Origin: Dunaliella salina
Lineage: Eukaryota; Chlorophyta; Chlorophyceae; Chlamydomonadales; Dunaliellaceae
Assembly (NCBI GenBank): GCA_002284615.2
Contig: MU069475.1
Span: 419,782-456,201, forward strand
DNA: 36,420 nt
Direction of reading: 5' to 3'
Numbering within the stretch: the first letter of the stretch is position 1; each line of letters begins with the position of its first letter. Made by a program: the position numbers and the translations under genes. Below, in pieces: positions 20,265 through 29,904 of the stretch. The notes beneath the pieces were generated by a model. That model searched no databases, was not told the origin of the DNA, and saw nothing but the letters and a program-made list of their open reading frames with translations.

Positions 20265-20840
20265 AAGAAGAAAGAAAAGAAAAAGAAAAGCTACGTAGGC
20301 AAAGAAACTCTCCCTACATCAATTAAGGAAAAGGAGACACATTGGCTCAGAAAAGAGCCGTGAGCCCCCTTCACCACAAGGTATGAAAAAGAGAAAGCTA
20401 ATGTGGATCTGGAGGGTTACAAGAAGCACCTGGCTCTAGAACCTGGCTTTGGGAAGTACTCTTGTTTTCAATAGCGCGGTATGTGGAGACTAGTTTGTGG
20501 GCATGTTGAACAGAATGGGCATGAAGTTGTTGAGCAAACTTTGTGGCACGCTGGTGATCCAATCCTAGTTGTTTGAATTGCTTCAGGGTATGCCCAGTGT
20601 AGTTAGTTCCACCTATACCCAGTTATAGGGTGAATTGTAACAGCTTTAGCGTTTATAAGTTTACGAAGGTCCGCATGCTGCTGCTTTGCCGCGTTTAACT
20701 GATGCTCTGGCCTTGTGTCTTCACTGAACTTGATTTCTATTAGGTGCACATGGCGTTCATTTGGATTAAGTTCATGGGTTTGTCTCTTACAGCTAGTTCT
20801 GGTGATCCTCCGTGGGGAGCTGCGCAAAGCGTGTTGGGAA
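20265..20840 (-). mobile_element. LINE 3' end with complete tail and 3' UTR
   Basis: Minus strand. The tail reads NERHVHLIEIKFSEDTRPEH, then QLNAAKQQHADLRKLI, FKQLGLDHQRATKFAQQLHA, HSVQHAHKLVSTYRAIENKS and QVLEPGASCNPPDPH followed by a stop near 20400. There is one frame break near 20630. The 3' UTR then contains GAGCC/GGCTC-type arms and ends with a TTTTCTTTT-type pyrimidine tract at about 20262-20290. It is the best-preserved copy of this tail in the window. Confidence 0.8.
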
Positions 20841-21145
20841 TGGGTAGGTGAAAACCAGCAGACCAGCAGACCAGCAGACCAGCAGATGTATTCTTTCTTG
20901 GTTCATCCCATCTGGCTGGGGAGGATCATATAGGCAGCAGTTGGGATAGTAGTGCAAGCGCAATTCAAACAACTAGGGCTGGATCACCAACGGGCCACCA
21001 AGCTTGCTCAACAACTTCATGCCCATTCTGTTCAATATGCCCAAAAGCTAGTTTCTACTGCGCCGTGCTATTGAGGACAAGAGTGCTTTCCACAGCCAGG
21101 TTCTAGAGCCAGGTGCTTCTGGTAACTCTCCAGATGCCCATTAGA
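20417..21145. repeat. Inverted repeat made of two LINE tails, ~165-bp arms
   Basis: The left arm (about 20417-20582) is the reverse complement, at high identity, of the right arm (about 20969-21145). The loop is about 390 bases. A transcript through it would fold into a long double-stranded stem. Confidence 0.85.
20853..20888. repeat. (GACCAGCA)n tandem octamer, four units
   Basis: ACCAGCAG is repeated about four times at the centre of the inverted LINE pair. Confidence 0.9.
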
Positions 21146-21170
21146 CAGGCCCGACTCAAATCTTGGTGTA
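20969..21170 (+). mobile_element. LINE tail fragment, plus strand
   Basis: It reads QFKQLGLDHQRATKLAQQLH, then AHSVQYAQKLVSTA, after which the frame breaks. The DNA still matches the QVLEPGAS part (GGTTCTAGAGCCAGGTGCTT). 5'-truncated and short. Confidence 0.8.
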
Positions 21171-21985
21171 GTCTTGATTTTCATGTTGGAGACCAGTTAT
21201 TTGGTCTGTTGCTAGTGGTTTTGGCTGATGATTCCCACCAAACCTCAGTGTTGAGAATTTCCACAAGTTTTATATGTAGCATCTGCCAGTGGACATGATG
21301 TAGTGGAACATCTCAAACTCTGAAGTGTAAAGAAGTGATGGCCCAAGCAGGCCCTGGGGAGAGAGCAAGGATGGAGCAGCAGCATCACAATCAGGGAAGT
21401 GTGGCAATGGGCCTCATTCATTCTTCCTCTATACTTGGAGAGTATAAAAGAGAGTTTGCCTGAGTGTGGCAGGCAATGCCAGCAATAGTTATTATAATGC
21501 TGCTGGTTGTCCTCTGAAGGAGATGCTTTACATTGGACAAGGATGGTGCGGATCCGCCGCACCATTCTGCCTGCGGAGGCAGGCCACACACTGCTGTCCG
21601 ACACCACGCTACACAACCCAACACCAGATTCTTAACACCGCTCATTGTGCCCTTCCTAGGGTACCCATCACCGATTGAAAAAAATTGAAAAGAAAAGAAA
21701 AGCTTACACAAGCAAAAGGCCGCGTGCACCCGCTGATTTTGTGATTCAATTAAGCTCAAGAAAAAATGTGCAGGCAGTCAGCCAACTGCCCTCACACACC
21801 AATATTGAACAGAAAAGAGAAGAATCATATGATGCATGCTAGACGTACGTGCACCTCCTATCTTCTATGAGGAGCCAGACTAAGAAAACCTGCCTGCCTT
21901 TTTGCATGACCTGTGTGCATACCCACCAAGAGTGCACGTGGGCTCAATACCCATCAGCTGTTTGAGCTCATTAGCTCCCAAGCCT
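21171..21985. other. No gene recognised; hairpins and A-rich tract
   Basis: Open frames on the minus strand (21245-21760) overlap in two frames and have no motifs. 21677-21702 is an AAAAGAAAAG tract like that at the LINE 3' ends. Two strong hairpins are listed separately. Confidence 0.4.
21544..21582. repeat. Two adjacent perfect hairpins
   Basis: TGGTGCGG/CCGCACCA (21544-21551, 21557-21564; 5-nt loop) and CTGCCT/AGGCAG (21567-21572, 21577-21582; 4-nt loop). They are separated by two bases. Confidence 0.85.
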
Positions 21986-21999
21986 TCCCATTCCACCCA

Positions 22000-22438
22000 A
22001 TACTCGTGAGTGGTTCAAGACTCGCAAGTCGCAGATTCTGGGTGATGCTGTTTGGCGGGTAGAAGTGGATGCTCTACTGACATGCTCTACTTGACATGCG
22101 TGCGCTGTCTGCAGAATTCAGAACCTAACTAAAGATAAGAAGTGTGTGCTGTACAGCATGGAACTGCAAGTTGGTAAGGGCATTGCATCGTTAGTGAGGA
22201 AGTTCTAGAGCCTTGCGCTGGAAGCAGGGGTGCGCGAGAGCAAGGCACTGTGCAAGCTGATTCAAGCAGTCAATGTACGTGCTCCTGACTATGCAAAAGG
22301 GCTTGAGATTGATGTGATCCGGGAGACAAGCTCCCTTCAAAGATGTTGTCAAGCTAGCCCAGAAATTTACGCGCTACAATTCGATGCAAGGCACCATGTC
22401 TGAGTATACCAAGGATAGTAAAAGGCATGAGCAATATG
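22000..22438 (+). pseudogene. Retroelement gag-like fragment (broken)
   Basis: Plus-strand frames give REWFKTRKSQILGDAV at about 22010, then KCVLYSMELQVGKGIASLVR, ALEAGVRESKALCKLIQAV and, after a frame change, DVVKLAQKFTRYNSMQGTMS and KDSKRHEQYGNLA. The Trp-containing start, the small helical segments and the absence of enzymatic motifs resemble the gag region of LTR retroelements, but the assignment is only by general look. The frame seems to resume at 22661-22686 (KIADLKQ) and 23332-23349 (RDLQTQR) beyond two inserted elements. No protease, integrase or reverse transcriptase follows. Confidence 0.45.
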
Positions 22439-22671
22439 GCAATCTTGCAATCAATGTGCACTTTAGCAATCTTGCAATCAATGTCGACTTTTAAAGTTTA
22501 AAGAGACCGTTTTGAAAAAAAAGTAAAAAAAATCCGTTTGGTGGCTCCAAATAAAGGTTTTAAACATTGTTTTTTCAATCAATGTTTTGATAAAGGACGA
22601 TTGAAAAATTTTGTTATGGTTTTCAAAGAATTTTGGACAAAATAAAATAGCACATTGTTTGCCAAGATTGC
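22439..22671. mobile_element. Possible AT-rich MITE with GCAATCTTG termini
   Basis: GCAATCTTGCAATCAATGTGC (22439-22459) is close to the reverse complement of the end at 22650-22671 (GCACATTGTTTGCCAAGATTGC). The left terminal motif is doubled at 22466-22483. The ~230-bp interior is strongly A/T-rich. No clear target duplication is seen, so the call rests on the inverted ends and on the interrupted coding frame. Confidence 0.45.
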
Positions 22672-22686
22672 TGACCTGAAGCAAAT

Positions 22687-23323
22687 CAGGGTTGCACGCT
22701 ACTGCTACGCTACTGCTACGCTACGGCTACGCTACGCTACGGCTACGGAGTCCTAAACTGTAGCAGTAGCAGTAGCCAAACCTGTACCTGCAAAATTGTT
22801 GCTGTATGGCACACAAAGCGTAAGTTTCTTGTGTTTGCCCTCAAGGGCTTGCTGAGTGCTTCATCATAATACATCTAGGAGCTGCACAGGTGGCTTCACA
22901 CTACAAGTGCATGCAGGGAGTTGTACACTTCGTCCTGCATGCCTGCGTGTGTGTACGCATGGGCAGTTGCTTTGCAGCACTCCTCTGTCAAAAATATGCT
23001 TGACGTCCACGCCCTTTGACCTGAGCATATTAGTTTTGAGTTTCCTTCCCTGCACATACCCATTTGCCGTGGCCCACGCATGTCCATTCCTTGTTCTTTC
23101 GCGCTCCCTCACAGGTTTGACAACATAAATTAAATGAATATATTTTATTATACATTCAGAAATCAATATAGGTTGCCATTAACTGCCTTCGTGCTAACAC
23201 TAGGACGGGCGCAGCTCGTCGATGGCTCAGGCACGATTTCGTAGCAGTAGCCGTAGCCGCTGCTACGCTACGGCTACGCTACTCTACGAATTCCTGACCG
23301 TAGCACCGTAGCGTGCAACCCTG
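22687..23323. mobile_element. Non-autonomous hAT element with GCTACG-array termini and perfect TSD
   Basis: The ends are CAGGGTTGCACGCTAC and GTAGCGTGCAACCCTG, a canonical hAT pattern (CAGGG..CCCTG). The exact octamer AAGCAAAT flanks both sides (22679-22686, 23324-23331). Subterminally each end carries arrays of GCTACG/GCTACT hexamers (22698-22750 and 23240-23285), each followed or preceded by an inverted CGTAGC/AGTAGC array, so each end can fold on itself. The 637-bp interior has no transposase. The insertion splits a frame reading KIADLKQ on the left and VRDLQTQR on the right, so the host site was probably coding. Confidence 0.92.
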
Positions 23324-23345
23324 AAGCAAATAGTGCGAGACCTGC

Positions 23346-23650
23346 AGACACAACGACCTGAAGCAATTCAAACAACTAGGACTGGATCACCAATGTGCCA
23401 CAATGCTTGCTCAAAAACTCATGCTCATTTTGTTCATATACCAACGAACTTGTTGCTGTATGTTGCGCTAATGAAAAGGAGAGTGCTTCTCACAGCCAAT
23501 TTCAAGATCCAGGTGCTTCTAGTAACCCTCCAGATCTTCATTAGCCTGTCCTGTCTCAACTCTTAGTGAAGGGGACACATGGCTCTTTTAGAGCCTATGT
23601 GTCACCTTTTCTTTAATTGACTTAAGGAGACTTTCTTTGCCTGCGTAGTT
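23346..23650 (+). mobile_element. LINE 3' tail and 3' UTR, plus strand (decayed)
   Basis: The DNA follows CTGAAGCAATTCAAACAACT, then AGGACTGGATCACCAA, and ends with a match to the GGTGCTTCTAGTAACCCTCC part and to the GGGGACACATGGCTCTTTTA 3' UTR of the copy at 20265-20840. Deletions and frame shifts have destroyed the protein. Confidence 0.75.
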
Positions 23651-23651
23651 A

Positions 23652-23665
23652 ATCTATTAATAGAT
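23652..23665. repeat. Perfect palindrome ATCTATTAATAGAT
   Basis: A fully self-complementary 14-mer at the end of the LINE 3' UTR. Confidence 0.85.
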
Positions 23666-23705
23666 CATATTAATCGCATTGATAAATTGTATGTCTGTAT
23701 TGTAA

Positions 23706-23785
23706 GGCAAAAGTAAAAGTAAAAGTAAAAATCTATGCTGGACGTATCCAGCGTGCATTAAGGAAAGATCCCACAGTCTGTAGTA
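23706..23785 (+). repeat. (AAAAGT)n plus dispersed coding-like repeat, copy 3
   Basis: About four AAAAGT units run into a block reading KIYAGRIQRALRKDPTVCS, related to 404-478 and 15907-15982. Confidence 0.6.
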
Positions 23786-23819
23786 ATGCAATCTATCGAT
23801 GCATTGATAGATTGCATTA
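23784..23819. repeat. Perfect 14-bp-stem hairpin
   Basis: TAATGCAATCTATC, an 8-base loop GATGCATT, then GATAGATTGCATTA. The arms match exactly. Confidence 0.9.
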
Positions 23820-24750
23820 ATATATTATATTCTTTCCCTTCTCTCTTCATGCATGCACACTTTAGGCTCAAAGAGAGGACTTGGACTGACACTATTCTGA
23901 CCCTCACAATCTGGTGTATAAAAGCACTCTCATGTATTAATGAGATCGTTGACGCCTTTGAACATAAAGGGCAAACAAAAGGGGCCAGGGTCAACACAAC
24001 AAGATAAGACAAAATACAGCAAGCCCAGCACCGCCTTGACTCATGCATCCATGCAAGCTGAGTACGGTGCAGCCTAGATAACAGTATGGCCATGTGCAGA
24101 GTGTCATGTCGTGACTATGTATGCAATGAGATTTGCAAGCTGCGCAGCAATCACCTGACAAGTCCTTTCTCATCCTTACACAGAGAAGTCTTACCTGTAT
24201 TACATGTCAAATTGTGGAGCCATGCCTATCAAGCAGGGGCTAGCCCAAGGGGGGTGTTGGTCTTGCAGTGCACTCCAGCACGAGGGCCATATGAGGAAAA
24301 GCAGTTAAGCAATTAGGGGTTATTATTGCTCTAGGAGTGGAACCCAGCCTATGACCCGGTCACAAAATACCCACAAGGTGTCACCTCACTCTTCACCACA
24401 CTTCCTCATGCTTCTCTAAGCTAGTGCTTGGCACGTAGCAGGGGGTCATCCAAAGTATTGAGCCAAACCACCAGGATCTTGCTTAGCGCATAATAATTCC
24501 TCTAGAAAGAAATTTCATTAGAGGGACTACAGAATGCGAGATGGCCATTTTTGTGAGACAATTACAGGCATTCAGGCTGGGCGCCACCAAATAGGCCTTC
24601 TCGTGCATTAGGAAACATTTTTGCTCATCCATTTCCAAATATATAGGTGGCTACATATAGCCAGGCCTGGCTATTCCTAGGAAGCCTGTGTCCATGATGA
24701 GGGCAGCAAGCACCGCCACCTGCGCCAACTCCTTTGCCCATTGATTGGCC

Positions 24751-24752
<2 letters not shown>
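23820..24752. other. No supported gene
   Basis: Short overlapping frames only. No inverted termini, motifs or repeats were noticed here. Confidence 0.4.
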
Positions 24753-24845
<93 letters not shown>

Positions 24846-25321
24846 NNNNNNNNNNNNNNNNNNNNNNNNNNNNNNNNNNNNNNNNNNNNNNNNNNNNNNN
24901 NNNNNNNNNNNNNNNNNNNNNNNNNNNNNNNNNNNNNNNNNNNNNNNNNNNNNNNNNNNNNNNNNNNNNNNNNNNNNNNNNNNNNNNNNNNNNNNNNNNN
25001 NNNNNNNNNNNNNNNNNNNNNNNNNNNNNNNNNNNNNNNNNNNNNNNNNNNNNNNNNNNNNNNNNNNNNNNNNNNNNNNNNNNNNNNNNNNNNNNNNNNN
25101 NNNNNNNNNNNNNNNNNNNNNNNNNNNNNNNNNNNNNNNNNNNNNNNNNNNNNNNNNNNNNNNNNNNNNNNNNNNNNNNNNNNNNNNNNNNNNNNNNNNN
25201 NNNNNNNNNNNNNNNNNNNNNNNNNNNNNNNNNNNNNNNNNNNNNNNNNNNNNNNNNNNNNNNNNNNNNNNNNNNNNNNNNNNNNNNNNNNNNGTGCGTG
25301 TGTGCGTGCGTGCGTACGTGC

Positions 25322-25392
<71 letters not shown>
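24753..25392. repeat. (TG)n microsatellite spanning an assembly gap
   Basis: TG runs at 24753-24845 and, with GCGTGCGT variants, at 25294-25392 flank 448 unknown bases (24846-25293). The assembly evidently broke inside the tract, so the true length and content of the gap are unknown. Frames that read through it are meaningless. Confidence 0.97.
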
Positions 25393-25396
<4 letters not shown>

Positions 25397-25902
25397 TGTG
25401 CGTGCACGTGTACCCCCCACTTTCGGACATGCGTCGTACATTCGTTCCAGTGCGAAAAGGAGTAAATTTTTTTTAGTAACACGTAAGCATCTCATTCTCT
25501 AAATGGCCTTAAAGACTGAAAATTACTGATTGCTCTCGGAATAAGCTTCATGTCAACGACAGAGAAAACATGTACAGTTTTATGAAACGTTTTTGATTCT
25601 CCACCTTTTGACCACTCTCGCCCCGCGACTCCCCTTTGACGTCGAACCCTCTAGGTGATTGCCTCTGGTCTGCCTCTGATTTTTCTCCGGGAAATTCCCA
25701 CCTGGTCTTGCAAGGCAATCGGTCCTTGCTACCTGTGCTTGATTGCCTGACAAGTCCCGCGGCCTTTCCCGGTCACGCGCGCACGCGTGCTGTGGGACGC
25801 GTCCTGTGGGATGCGCGTGCATGATGCGCAGCTGCACGGGTGAAATTTCATTCACGCCCCCGAACGCACCCGCGCAGGACAAACGCCCGCAGCTGGGAGG
25901 CC
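25393..25902. promoter_or_regulatory. CpG-rich stretch ahead of a possible first exon
   Basis: 25760-25900 is rich in CG steps (ACGCGCGCACGCGTGC, GGGACGCGTCC), unlike the surrounding sequence. It ends in GGAGGCCATGGCGG, a good eukaryotic start context. I see no TATA box. Calling it a promoter is inference from composition and position. Confidence 0.3.
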
Positions 25903-26073
25903 ATGGCGGATGATGATGGCAGAGTCGGCATTGCATTGACTGCTGGTGATGCCCCGGGGCCCAAAAGCGTCAAATGGAACGCTGAGGGAGGAATCCGCAG
26001 CTGCTGCAGCGGCGCCAGCTGGCATTCAACTATCTGAACTCAGGAGCCAACATTTCAGTACAGCCTTCAACAG
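25903..26073 (+). CDS. Possible first exon of a gene
   Basis: The ATG at 25903 lies in a strong context and opens MADDDGRVGIALTAGDA. This frame stops at 26037. A second frame from about 25949 reads GTLREESAAAAAAPAGIQLS and LRSQHFSTAFN, reaching CAG|GTCAGT at 26073/26074, a good donor. A one-base error in the CCCCGGGGCCCAAAA run would join the two frames into an Ala-rich N-terminal exon ending in phase 2. Whether it belongs to the EF-hand gene 3.6 kb downstream cannot be seen, since no convincing exon lies between 26074 and 29717. Confidence 0.35.
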
Positions 26074-27313
26074 GTCAGTGAATCTGAAGGGGATTTGCAA
26101 TGGATGGAACGCTCGTCCCTCATGCATGCCTGCATATGCATGCACAATCGAGACAAGCAGAGATGCCGCTAGCGCTGAGCCTCAACCTTTCTTGGCTGGC
26201 CGAGCGCTCGTCTGCTCATTCGCGTATGCGAATGTAATGTGGGCAAACCTCGATTGAAAGATCTTTTCCAGAGGTATTCGAGCGATGCGCGCTTTTCCTT
26301 GCTTAAGTGCACTGTGCCCATTTTTCTCCACTTGGCTCAAGCGTTAGCACCTAAGGCATGCCTCCATCCCAAGGGTGTGCGTGGTGGCGAGGCGACGCAC
26401 TTTTGGCGGCAAAACAAGTCCAAAAACAATTATGATGAATTGAAATCGATGTCAATATCAATTTCAATATCGATGTATCGCGCGATTCACTCTTCAGGGC
26501 AGTGAATGGAATGGGGTGTCCCGGAATCCTTCCTCCATTGATGGCGTGTTAAATGCTAAGACCTTGGTGTACCTGTAATACGAGGAGTAGGAAAGTGTCA
26601 AGGTTCCTCCGGAGGCATTGATGGATATCCGGTCGGCCACTAGCTATGGCTTTCTCCTTGCAAGCTCCAAGCTCCCTTGCGACTTTCATTCAAAAATACC
26701 ATGTAATAATTGAAATACAGGATGACAAGAGCATGGGGTGAGGTTTAAGGGATAGGGGTTAATCTTTTTTCCCTTCTGAACATGTGTGTACACTTCAGCA
26801 CCTACTGAGGTCTTTGCTGGGCTGTGCTTGTGTTATGTTCACAACTCCTTATGGTTTTTGAAAGTCAAAGGTCATAAGCTCATGAGATGCAAATGGGGGA
26901 CAAGCAAGCAAATCATCTGCAGCTGCTATGACGCCTGCTCCCAGTGTAAAGGCTTTCTCTCTTAGTTCAATGGTGTTTTTCCAACCGCCTGCAATTATCT
27001 CTGATCAGAGTCGTGAGTCATTTGCTCCGAGCCAAATGAATGTTTATTGCCTCCAATGAAAGAATGCAGAGTTATTTGCCTTTGCATTTCCAAAAGACAA
27101 TGAATTGTTTCAATTAATGAACTTCCAAGTAAATTGCAAGCAATTCATACACAACATTGACCCCCCCCCCTTTCATTGAAGAAATTGCCTATGTTCATTG
27201 TGTTTCATCATTAGTTGCATAATTCAACTGCCCTTTGGAAATGTGACTGGCAAACAATTTACATTCTGATTTAATGCATGGTTGTTGATTGCCCCATAGA
27301 AAATGCAATGTTA
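26074..27313. other. No supported gene; possible intron
   Basis: A frame at 26239-26505 is open but shows no domain. 26120-26150 is rich in TGCATGC, and 26440-26480 has imperfect ATCGATGTCAATATC repeats. If the exon at 25903 is real, this would be intron. Confidence 0.35.
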
Positions 27314-27724
27314 CCGTAGCGACGCTAATGTATTACGACGCTGGTTTATTACGAGGTGCCAAAATAATTTCATTAATTTATTTACGAGCTTTAAGGTTTT
27401 ACGAGGTCGTCCTGAGAAAGTCAAAATTTGCGAACTTCTGCCTTTTCGCACCTCGTGCACAGGCTCCTCGTCTCCTCCCTGGCTATACCATCCTCCAGCT
27501 TCAAGCAGAATGCATCCTTGGCGGACAATCTCACTTCGTCCCCCCCCATCAAAAAGGGTTCTCTGCACCTTCGCGGTGGATGCATTTGGTGGTGCAGTAA
27601 TTTGCTAAATATAAACCTGTACTTTTTATGAGGCCTTGGAAAAAGTAATTTCTAAAGACGGCCCACATTGCGAAGAACCTCGTTAATTATTTAATAAATC
27701 GCATAACCCCCAGCGTCGCTATGG
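27314..27724. mobile_element. 411-bp Tc1/mariner-like MITE, TA target site
   Basis: The ends are CCGTAGCGACGCT and AGCGTCGCTATGG, inverted with one mismatch over 13 bases, flanked by TA on both sides (27312-27313, 27725-27726). TTTACGAGG/TTACGAGG motifs recur inside (near 27345, 27385 and 27398), with an inverted CCTCGT near 27678. No transposase is present. Open frames in the middle have no motif. Confidence 0.75.
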
Positions 27725-29616
27725 TAGTATAAATTCAAGATTGCCATGAACAAGAGGTCCTGATATTACTTCAAGCTTTAACAGCTAAGCATGCTGTTGC
27801 TTCCGAGCTTCTAACTTTCTTTGTTTCCCTGTGTGGCTTGTTAATCAGACTTTTGCTGCTCGTGCCTTCATTTTTAAATCCTCAACGAGGAGGTGCACCT
27901 GCATGTGCTGTCAGGCCCGGGAGGGGGATAAGGAGAGCTTCTTCCTCTTCTTTAAAAATGGGCTCTAGGAATTGGCTGTTTGCCTAGTTGATTCTCATCC
28001 CAAACGCTACCTCTCTCTGAATGATTAAAAGAATATGGACCTGTTTGACTGGTCGCAAACTTCTCTTGACCAACTGCCCTTGCGTTGAGAAAAGTCGTAA
28101 TTGAGCTGCAAAAATTGTAAACAGCATTCCTGAAAGTTCACAATTGAACAATTACAAATTGGCATGCATAAGGAGCACAACAGGGGAGGGGAGGGGAGGG
28201 GAGGGGAGGGGGGTCCTTTGCATGGCAAATGTGAGGCAGCAAGAAATAGCTGGACAAGGAAGGCTTCAATTCTGCTTGATGCTTGCATGAAGTTCGGGTA
28301 CTTTGTTGTTGGTGATTGATCCGGGAAATACCCAGACCCTTCAAAAGCCTGGTAGCGGGCTAGGCTTGCCACTCACAAGACCAAAATTTTTTCAGGAGTG
28401 CTCTTTGCTAGCAAAGCGTGCCACGCTCTAATTTTAAGGTGCATGTTACCTGCGCTGCTTGTAAAGAGCAAAGCGTGCCATGTTCTTGCGTTTGGGTGCG
28501 TTGTTACCTGCCTGGCTTGTAAACATTGATGCATCAAGGGGATCAAAAGGAGGATGTAGAGGAGATAGAAACTTTAGATGCAGAGTTTTGAGGCGGCCCT
28601 CCCCTTTCCTTCTCAGCATTGTACCATCTGGATACATGCAGGGATAAAAGTAGGGCTTCAAACGTTGGGTAAAATAGCTATGCCTGCAGCTATTCATGTG
28701 CTCAGATGGAGAAACATTTACTAATCCCTTTGCAGCACCTTAGTAAATGCATTCAAAGACTGAAGCATTGATGTAATTAGTGAAGTGCATACAGAGACTG
28801 GCGCTTTAAATTTGGATATTGCAAGTTTGCTTAAAATACATCAGATGTACCAAGAGCCGGCTGACGTGTTCCCTTAAGACTCGTCAGTCCCCGAGCAACC
28901 CTCTCACTCCTTTCTTCGCTCCCCCTACTGCCCCTCCTCATCCATGTAATCCTTGCCTATCCATGAGAGAGATCATTTTCCTTGCGTATGAAGTCCAAGA
29001 GGGGCTGCTGATTGTGGGGTAGTATGTTTCATAATCAATATTGCGGCAACTAGTTCTCTGTTGCGACACGCAGTCATTCCTGTCACAAATAATGATCTTC
29101 CTTGCATTGACTGGATGGCATCAAAACCAGTCACACCATTTAAAATGTAATAAATAATGCTCTCAATCTTGTGGATGCTCTCTGGCTGCAACAACATATC
29201 ACTCTTGCTTGTGTTATAGCTCATTTATCAGCACTTGCCTCAGATCAACCCCCGTACATTTAGCCCAAAGACATTTAATATGTTGTCTCATGTTCCCAAC
29301 CTGGAGCTACATTGAACATAGGTGGGGGATAAGGAACAATTCAAGATCAAATCTGAGTTGTTCCTCATCTTGGTCAGTGGTGGTTTTGACCGACCAACTG
29401 AGTTATGAGGGTTTTCCCTGGCAGATTTTATGGCTCATCAGTCTTATTCAAACCATGCATTTTAAGGTTGCCCATGAAATTGACAAGTGTATGTGAGCAA
29501 GGGGTGTGCTCTTCGCACCACACACACATGCCTATTAAGATACATTCCAACAGAGGGTGACCCAATGCTTTCACCTTTGTCACCTTCCTCCGCGAACAGC
29601 TCTTGGCTGGGATAGG
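27725..29616. other. No supported gene; possible intron sequence
   Basis: Only short frames without motifs are present. A (GGGGA)n tract lies at 28183-28212. TAAAGAGCAAAGCGTGCCA-like sequence is repeated at about 28405-28425 and 28465-28480, followed each time by a GTTACCTGC block. Confidence 0.4.
28183..28212. repeat. (GGGGA)n pentamer tract
   Basis: About five GGGGA units in a row, ending in a run of G. G-runs of this kind can form quadruplexes. Confidence 0.95.
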
Positions 29617-29716
29617 AAGCGCATGGGTCATATGCTATGAGAGCGCATGGGTCGTATGCTATGAGAGCGCATGGATCGTATGCCATGAGAGCGCATGGGT
29701 CATATGCCATCTCACA
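29617..29716. repeat. 24-bp tandem repeat, four units
   Basis: The unit is GCGCATGGGTCATATGCTAT then GAGA, four contiguous copies with a few A/G and T/C changes. Being a multiple of three, it stays open in frame (SAWVVCYE-type). It lies just before a candidate exon. There are no spacers, so it is not CRISPR-like. Confidence 0.92.
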
Positions 29717-29717
29717 G

Positions 29718-29815
29718 TTCATCTGCTGCCGAGCCGCTATCTATTGGAACCTTAGAAGGCAGCATTCCTTTAGAGGGACATTGCTCCATGGAGACCTGGC
29801 CAGGAAAGCTGAAGG
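29718..29815 (+). CDS. Candidate exon upstream of the EF-hand exon
   Basis: After the acceptor CATCTCACAG the plus strand is open and reads FICCRAAIYWNLRRQHSFRG then TLLHGDLARKAEG. It would end at GAAGG|GTGCAC with two bases left over. The EF-hand exon starts by needing exactly two bases, and joining them gives Gly-Arg-Val without a stop, so the phase fits. The donor GTGCAC is weak and an alternative frame is also open. I do not recognise the peptide. Confidence 0.35.
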
Positions 29816-29904
29816 GTGCACATCATTCACAAACTCAATTTCAAACTTACGGTGCTTTCCACGTTACAATACTTGAGATGGCTGCTGCGTCGCTTGTCAT
29901 GCAG

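Noticed and set aside
24625..25502. Long ORFs (243-285 codons) across the N gap
   Set aside because: They consist of TG/CA repeat and unknown bases; there is no evidence of coding.
29617..29716. CRISPR-like array
   Set aside because: The four repeats are contiguous without spacers, and the sequence is eukaryotic.
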